Source: Apodemus sylvaticus
Lineage: Eukaryota > Chordata > Mammalia > Rodentia > Muridae
Length of the DNA: 64,000 nucleotides
Direction: 5' to 3'
Assembly: GCF_947179515.1 (NCBI RefSeq)
Contig: NC_067476.1
Span: 58,741,300-58,805,299 of the forward strand
Shown: positions 58,196 through 64,000 of the stretch, piece after piece
How the letters are laid out: each line of letters begins with the position of its first letter
How positions within the stretch are numbered: position 1 is the first letter of the stretch
The notes under the pieces: model-generated
Databases searched by the model: none
The model's input: only the letters and a program-made list of their open reading frames with translations
Told to the model about the DNA's origin: nothing
Made by a program: the position numbers and the translations under genes

Positions 58196-58899
58196 TTGTA
58201 AGATATATGTATTGATGTATTTAATAAATTATATCCTTAAAAAACAAGGTATTGTAAGCCATATTGATATGACCCACACCAGCAGATAAAATTTTAACAT
58301 ATCAAATAGATATAGTTTACTAATGAGCCATATGAACATGCTGACTATAGAGGTAAAGTCTTATCCCTTCTTGTATATATTGCTCTTTGGTGGGGAGTGA
58401 GGGTCACTAGGGAATTAATGGATGCAAATTAGATTTCATGGAAGTAGAACCAAGCTGGAAGGGGATGGTCAGAAGTCTTCTCCAAGTAGATTCAAGGTAT
58501 TGGTTTGAACACTCATCACTGGGGGATCAGAAACCAATAAAACAATACAACATATGCTTTAAATTGGTCATGATGATGGACCCCAATTCTGTTTGGGATA
58601 CAGGAGACAAGGAGCTAACAGAGTTCAAAGACCACTGGTATTTTCTATTTTTATTTTGCCTCTGTTCAGGACTAAGGACCAAAGCAAGATAGCTTTGTGA
58701 AGACCTGGAAATAGAATGTTTCAGATAGACGTACCAATTTCCAAAGTGGCATCATCAGAAGCCACGAAACAGCCCCATTCTTGAGTCATGGTTGCCATGC
58801 TGATGACTCTTGATAGCCATCTATCAGATGTAGGCACAGTTATAAATGTTTGCGGATCACAATTCTGTGTGAGGATGTAATTTCTATGAGAGCAGGAAG
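58196..58899. other. Unique interval
   Basis: No gene or repeat recognised. Confidence 0.5.
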
Positions 58900-59035
58900 T
58901 GATTGTCCATATTTTACATAGTGAGAAACTGAATCACACAGAGAGTAAATAAGTCACCCAAGGTTGTATAGCTACTAATTAGAAGAATTTGAATTCAAGT
59001 GTGGACTGTTTGAATTCAGAGCCTAAGCTGATCCT
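58900..59035 (+). repeat. MIR SINE
   Basis: 'gagaaactgaatcacacaga' and 'agtaaataagtcacccaagg' match the MIR core, followed by its 'gaattcaagtgtgga' part. Confidence 0.65.
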
Positions 59036-60654
59036 TGCCTTTCCTTCCCATGTGATATGATTCATACAGAATGGTTTTAATAGAGATCCTGTTACCAGCT
59101 AAGTCACCTAAGAGTAACAGGCCCTTCCAGCAACAATCAGGAAAGCTTAGAATAGTGTGTAGCATTGAACCTCCTCTAGGCAGAAGTTTAAGTCATAGTT
59201 GTTCAAAAGCATGAATAGCAATCCTTTGGTGTGCAAAATCTGATAGGTCCATGGGTTTTAAAGCATGGTTACTCACTCATATGTCTCAAAGCCACAGTGA
59301 ATATGAGTGTGCCACAGGTAGTCGGACGGCAAGGTTAAATTAGAAGGATTTTAGTGATTGCAGAACAGAGCAGCATAAAGTATTGTCTTCACTAAAGAGT
59401 GAGCCAAGCCACTTATGTAATCGTGGGGATTAGAAACAAGAAAACTGCACACCAGGACAGGGAAAGCAAATGTATTTTCTGCTGTGACCGATATTGTGAC
59501 TGCTCCTGTGGGGTTATGGGTGACTTTCTCCCCGAGTCTCTTATTTATGTGATCATAATTGACTTCTGGGGCCAATCTGGCCACAGACTTCCCAGTAGGA
59601 TGGGCAGACTTGGGCGGTTAATTTCATGTGTTATTTCTGCTGGTTCCATTTTTCTTTCTTTGCAGTTGAAGACTATTTCTAGCCTATTCCCCCCGCCCCA
59701 ATATTGAAAACCCTATGCCCTGGGTGTGCTGAATTCTGGGCATCTTTCCTGAACATCTTAAATAAATGTGACAATGTCCTTTGCAGTACACAGACACCAT
59801 AATCTGCTTTCATACATACCTTAGTGATGAGTGCTCGAGCCCTTTTATTCAGCTCCCAGTTACCAAGAAGACCTTAGTAACATCCCATCGCTGCAAAGGC
59901 CAATCAGCCCTGTGCATTTCCAGATTCCCCAATCATCTCCTCTCCCATCGATTTTCTACATAACAGCCTCCAGTAACCCATCATGTAAAATCTAAGTTCG
60001 CTCAAGTCACAATCCTGCTGGCAACTCTCCAGTAGCTTCCGGACACACTGAGAGACCCATGATAATGGACCCTAGAAAACTACACCCTAGACATTTCTTC
60101 AACTTTCTTGACTACCACACCACCACCTCAGTCAGCTTTTCTTTTTCTTCCAAGATAATACCTGTGACATTGGACTCAATGCATGATAAGCTTCTGACAG
60201 CTCTTGGTTGGACTTAGTTCGCTTACCCATATACCTCACTCAGGGCCCTGCTCTGACAGGATTTCCCTTACCATCTCTCTCAGAGCAGCATCTGGGAATC
60301 TATACAGCCTCTAATCTTGCTTCATTTGTCATCATTGCTCTCACTACTGCTGGGCATTATATTGTATAGTATTTGTTGTTGGTAATCACCAATAAAATAA
60401 GTACTTGATTATATAAATTAATTTGGTTCACTGTTATATCTGCAGTGCTTATAAAAGTCTTGCCATATTATTGATCATAAATAATACTTTATTAACTATT
60501 AAGTGGTGAGTGGTGATCATTATGTTGTACATTCTTCATTATTATTAACACAGTCCGGATAGATACACTGAAGGTGGTGTTGAGTTGTATATTATGAATG
60601 CATCTGCCAATCTATTTACTCAATAGTATATAACTTCATTCTTACAAAATATTA
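59036..60654. other. Unique interval
   Basis: No gene or repeat recognised. The 102-codon frame at 59399-59707 shows no domain. Confidence 0.5.
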
Positions 60655-61150
60655 ACTATTGACCTGGATGCTCAACATATGGCAGTGAACAAAAAATAGT
60701 TCCTCCCCTAGTAGAATTTAAATTTTTTGCTGGAAAAAGAAAGCTATAAAAATGATCAATGATTATATGATATTTCAGAAGGAAAAGCCATAGGATAGGG
60801 AGTTCTAAGACAGTGTGTAAAAAATGCTTTAGTCATAAATGCCTGAGATACGAAGGATGTGAGGGAATGAGCCAGCCACGTGTAGAGCATGGGAGAAGCT
60901 CTCCCGACTAAGCAAAGCACAGTTGAGCAAGCTCAGAGTCTAGTGAAAGGAGGCCAGGCAGTCTGATACGAAGGGAATAAATTGACAGTAGAAAACTGGA
61001 GGAGGATGCTGGATTGTTCAGAGTATGCTGAATAATCACACGTAGGGAGCCAGACTGATGCAAGACTTTCTCAGAAGCTCTGATAAAAGGACAAAGGGAG
61101 CTTTAATTCTGTGACCTTGTCTAAGAGTGGAGTCAGCAAGGCCAGTCTAG
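60655..61150 (+). repeat. Possible ancient LINE-2-type repeat
   Basis: Phrases such as 'atggcagtgaacaaaaaata' and 'aggaggccaggcagtctgat' resemble a very old mammalian repeat. Divergence prevents a firm call. Confidence 0.3.
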
Positions 61151-61169
61151 GACTGGAGCCAGTGCCTCA

Positions 61170-61500
61170 GAGGAGTAAAGGTTGTGGTTTCTGGGGACCA
61201 AACTCCCGGCCGTGGGCTGTGGTTATCACTCCGTAGGCAGTTGTGTCTACTGTGTCCCATGTTCTCTTTGCCAATATTATCTGACTATGTTCTCTACTGA
61301 CCTTGGCTGGTTTTCTCCCTGAAAGCAGTATATATGATCTTATACCTCCTAATAAACTTGCTTGGAATAAGTCATTAACTATTGCTTATGTCTTTGTTTC
61401 TCATTGTCTCTTCTTATTCTTGGCTCTCCACTTTGCCATCTTGGACCTTTCTTGTTTCTGGTTCAGGAAGATGGTGGACATAAATACTTACTGTGCTTGA
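61170..61500 (+). repeat. Possible solo LTR
   Basis: A TATA-like 'gtatatatgatctta' precedes AATAAA (about 61351) by about 20-30 bases. This crowded arrangement resembles some rodent ERV LTRs. No terminal repeats or target duplication were identified. Confidence 0.2.
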
Positions 61501-64000
61501 GATGACACCCCATCAAGGATTTGCGTAGTAGAATGATTTTGAACCTGCTGCAATGCTAGTCTTTCAGCAAATTAAGGCCTTATCTTTCCAAAGTTAAGAA
61601 GCCATTAGAATATCACCAAAGGGTCAGGTTTGGATAAAACTGAATTTACGTAGCTTGTCTAATTCATAGGGCTGTATGGGTCTATGATCCCTGATGAAGG
61701 AAGCTTGTTTGTAAGTTGCTCATGGACTTTAGATCACCTATGGTGAGTTGGCTGCCAATGTGTTTTTTGTTTTTTGATTTTTGTTCTTTTTGGTTTTTTG
61801 TTTTTGTTTTTGTCTTTCTTCTCACAGAGTATTTCAGAGGGTTTTAAATACACTAACTAAATGCTGATCTACACTGGGAGTTTCATGCCTAATTAGAAAA
61901 CTCAGCACTGAGCCCCTCTTTGATGTTTGCTTCAAGACTTACAATTGCTTTATAGGGTAGGGCGACTTTCTTTTGATCAGAAAGATGCTTATTTCTCAAG
62001 TTTATGCTCTTAGTTCCTAACCCCCCTGCTTGTTTCAGGAAAATTAAGAACATTGCCTAGTTGTCCTGTTTACCTCCTTTTGAGGTGTAGTAAGGGGCTA
62101 GAGACTCAATTATCAGCCCTATTAAAAGAAAAGCAGCACCTTTTCTTTAAAACCGTACAATTATCAGGCTTTACTCTGCATTAGATTAGGGATTTTTATT
62201 TAATGACTTTATAGAGATGCTTAATCTCATAGTGCTAGAATACTAATTACTGTACTGTGTTGCATTAGGAAAAACAGCAAATTACTCAAATTTTAATTAT
62301 AATATTCAACTTTAAACAAGTGTATAATAATTGACTTTGTGTGCAATAATTGATTTGTCATTTAAGCAGTAATTTTTTATGCAAATGGACTACTTTATAC
62401 GTGTGAACCAGTTATTATAAAATTAATTACTGAATATAATATCTTGCAGAACTGATGACCGAAGTTCTTCTAACTGGCTTCTCCATTCATGAGAAAGCTA
62501 GGTTTTTATTACAGTGGTGAGATTTATAATTCAAAGAAATTAAAGCACATTCTACATGCCTACTAAATGTCTTTCATTCTAATTATTCTTTTCAAAATCA
62601 CTAGAAACACTTCGTTGAGTATGTTCATCAAGAATTGTCAGTTACCCCAAAGCCAGCTAAGCATTTCAAATTCTCCACATTATTCGGATGTGGAAATTCT
62701 ATGACTAAACATCCTGTGGAAGATGTTCAGTGTGAGCTCTCATTAATTACAGTTAAGCCTAGATTCCTTTGTAAGATGGCTATATCTTTGTTGAATGTTT
62801 TACCCTATCAGGTACAGAATCTAGAGATGATAATGAGTAGGCATTAAAGTTCAGACTTGACAGAGAGAGAAAGCCAAAGACCCATGACAACTTACATGGC
62901 TCACGACTTCACACAGACATGGCAACTTAACCAGCAGATGTCTATCAAAACTTCCAGGAACTTCTCTAGAGTTTCCCAGAAACTTCCTCAAGTCATTCAG
63001 TTAGCCTGAGATAGATATACAGATAAGCCCATCTGATATTCTTACTCTCAATCCCCAAGCAACTTGAGTGAGGAACTCTATCAACCACTTTTTTCACAAC
63101 AACTTTTAGAATTGAGGTCTTGGGAACTAATTAACTTTGATAATACTTTGAGGGACCACATCAAAATTCCTTAATTTTCTTTAATATTACTCAGAACTCA
63201 TTTCTTTCTTTGTATAGTTTAGCATCCTATAGTTATCAGAGAAACCATGAAACAGATTCTAGCTATTTGCTTTCCAGTATATCCAGTGTCTAGATCAGTC
63301 TGATGCACAGAATGCACACAATAGACATTTCTGAAATGCTTATCTCTTTATCTTTACTAAGAACTAAATCAGATAAGTTATTACTGTTGAAAGTGAGAGG
63401 TTTTGTTTTTTTTTTTTTTAGGTACTAGGACATTTTACTCTTAACACTAAAATTCTAAAATATATTATTGTAACACTATATATAATTGTTTTTTTCCCTC
63501 CATGTTTCATGAAACCACTCATAATGGCATTTTAAAAATTGTTAAATTGTAGTTATCACACAAAAAATGCTTACTTTCAAAAGAAATTCCACTGAATATA
63601 GTACCAAAAATAGTTCATAGTATATGAGGTTAAAATTGTTTGGATTAAAAATTATTTTATTATTCAATGGCTCTCTATAACTTCTCTGAAATCAGCCTTC
63701 CTCCCACTCTACCTGTGTCTTCCACCACTGTCAATAGTGGATGTCTCTTCACCTTTCAAAGGATCTCCACTGAGGTGCCAACTAATAATTCTCTGTTTTC
63801 CCATCTATAAAATGAGCTAGTAATATCCAAAAGTGGTGAAGGAACTGATTATTATATAAAAATAAATAATTTATATTTGTAATACATAAATATATTAGTA
63901 AACATTAAATCTTATTAAATACATATTTAAATACACATAAGTAGTATTAAATAAATACTGCTGTTTGTAACAATTTCATTAATTAGTAAGAAGACGTGAA
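61501..64000. other. 2.5 kb of AT-rich unique sequence to the window end
   Basis: A TTTG-rich run lies at 61761-61820. Bases 62180-62460 form a repeat-free, ATTA-rich block with an octamer ATGCAAAT at 62379-62386. No coding exon seen. Confidence 0.45.

Overview
This is non-coding DNA from a mouse-like rodent (Mus), most likely intergenic or deep intronic. Evidence for the organism is B1, B2, B3, B4 and ID-type SINEs, LINE-1 (L1) copies with mouse-type 3' ends and F-like 5'-UTR monomers, and a gammaretrovirus-like endogenous retrovirus. I recognise no intact host protein-coding gene and no functional RNA gene. The longest open frames are L1 ORF pieces or antisense frames inside L1.

Layout. 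1-6.3 kb: mostly unique AT-rich sequence with a URR1-like element, a recent imperfect inverted duplication (2181-2530 against 3828-4029), a three-part microsatellite and a B1. 6.3-8.3 kb: a deleted L1 on the minus strand inserted at a B3-like SINE, flanked by an unusually long (about 83 bp) direct duplication. 9.5-9.85 kb: an HMGN2-like processed pseudogene. 10.8-19.9 kb: a full-length but dead L1 on the minus strand (L1-A: 5' UTR, ORF1, ORF2, 3' UTR) with a perfect 16-bp target-site duplication; its ORF1 is split by a younger L1 (L1-B) with a perfect 14-bp duplication and a 5' inversion typical of twin priming. 20-29 kb: unique DNA with microsatellites, a 230-bp purine tract, ancient MaLR LTRs and SINE fragments. 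29.3-33.3 kb: an older 5'-truncated L1 on the plus strand (L1-C). 36.1-39.1 kb: a minus-strand gammaretroviral remnant with LTR end, primer-binding site, gag, protease and env traces, and most of pol missing. 39.7-40.7 kb: an old L1 3' end. 41-64 kb: mostly unique AT-rich sequence with scattered SINEs, MIR, L1 3'-end fragments and simple repeats; several repeat-free blocks look like candidate conserved non-coding elements.

No genes here work together as a pathway. What can be read is a history of insertion and rearrangement: L1 inside L1, L1 next to older L1, LINE-mobilised SINEs and a retropseudogene, and two places (about 2.2-4.0 kb and 9.5-9.9 kb) where a short segment has been copied in inverted orientation nearby. 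I found no convincing new gene system. The best items for follow-up are the inverted templated duplication, the long L1 target-site duplication, the nested twin-primed L1, the protease-env junction of the retroviral remnant, and a short exon-like segment at 52264-52312. Repeat family names come from recognition by eye, without a database search.
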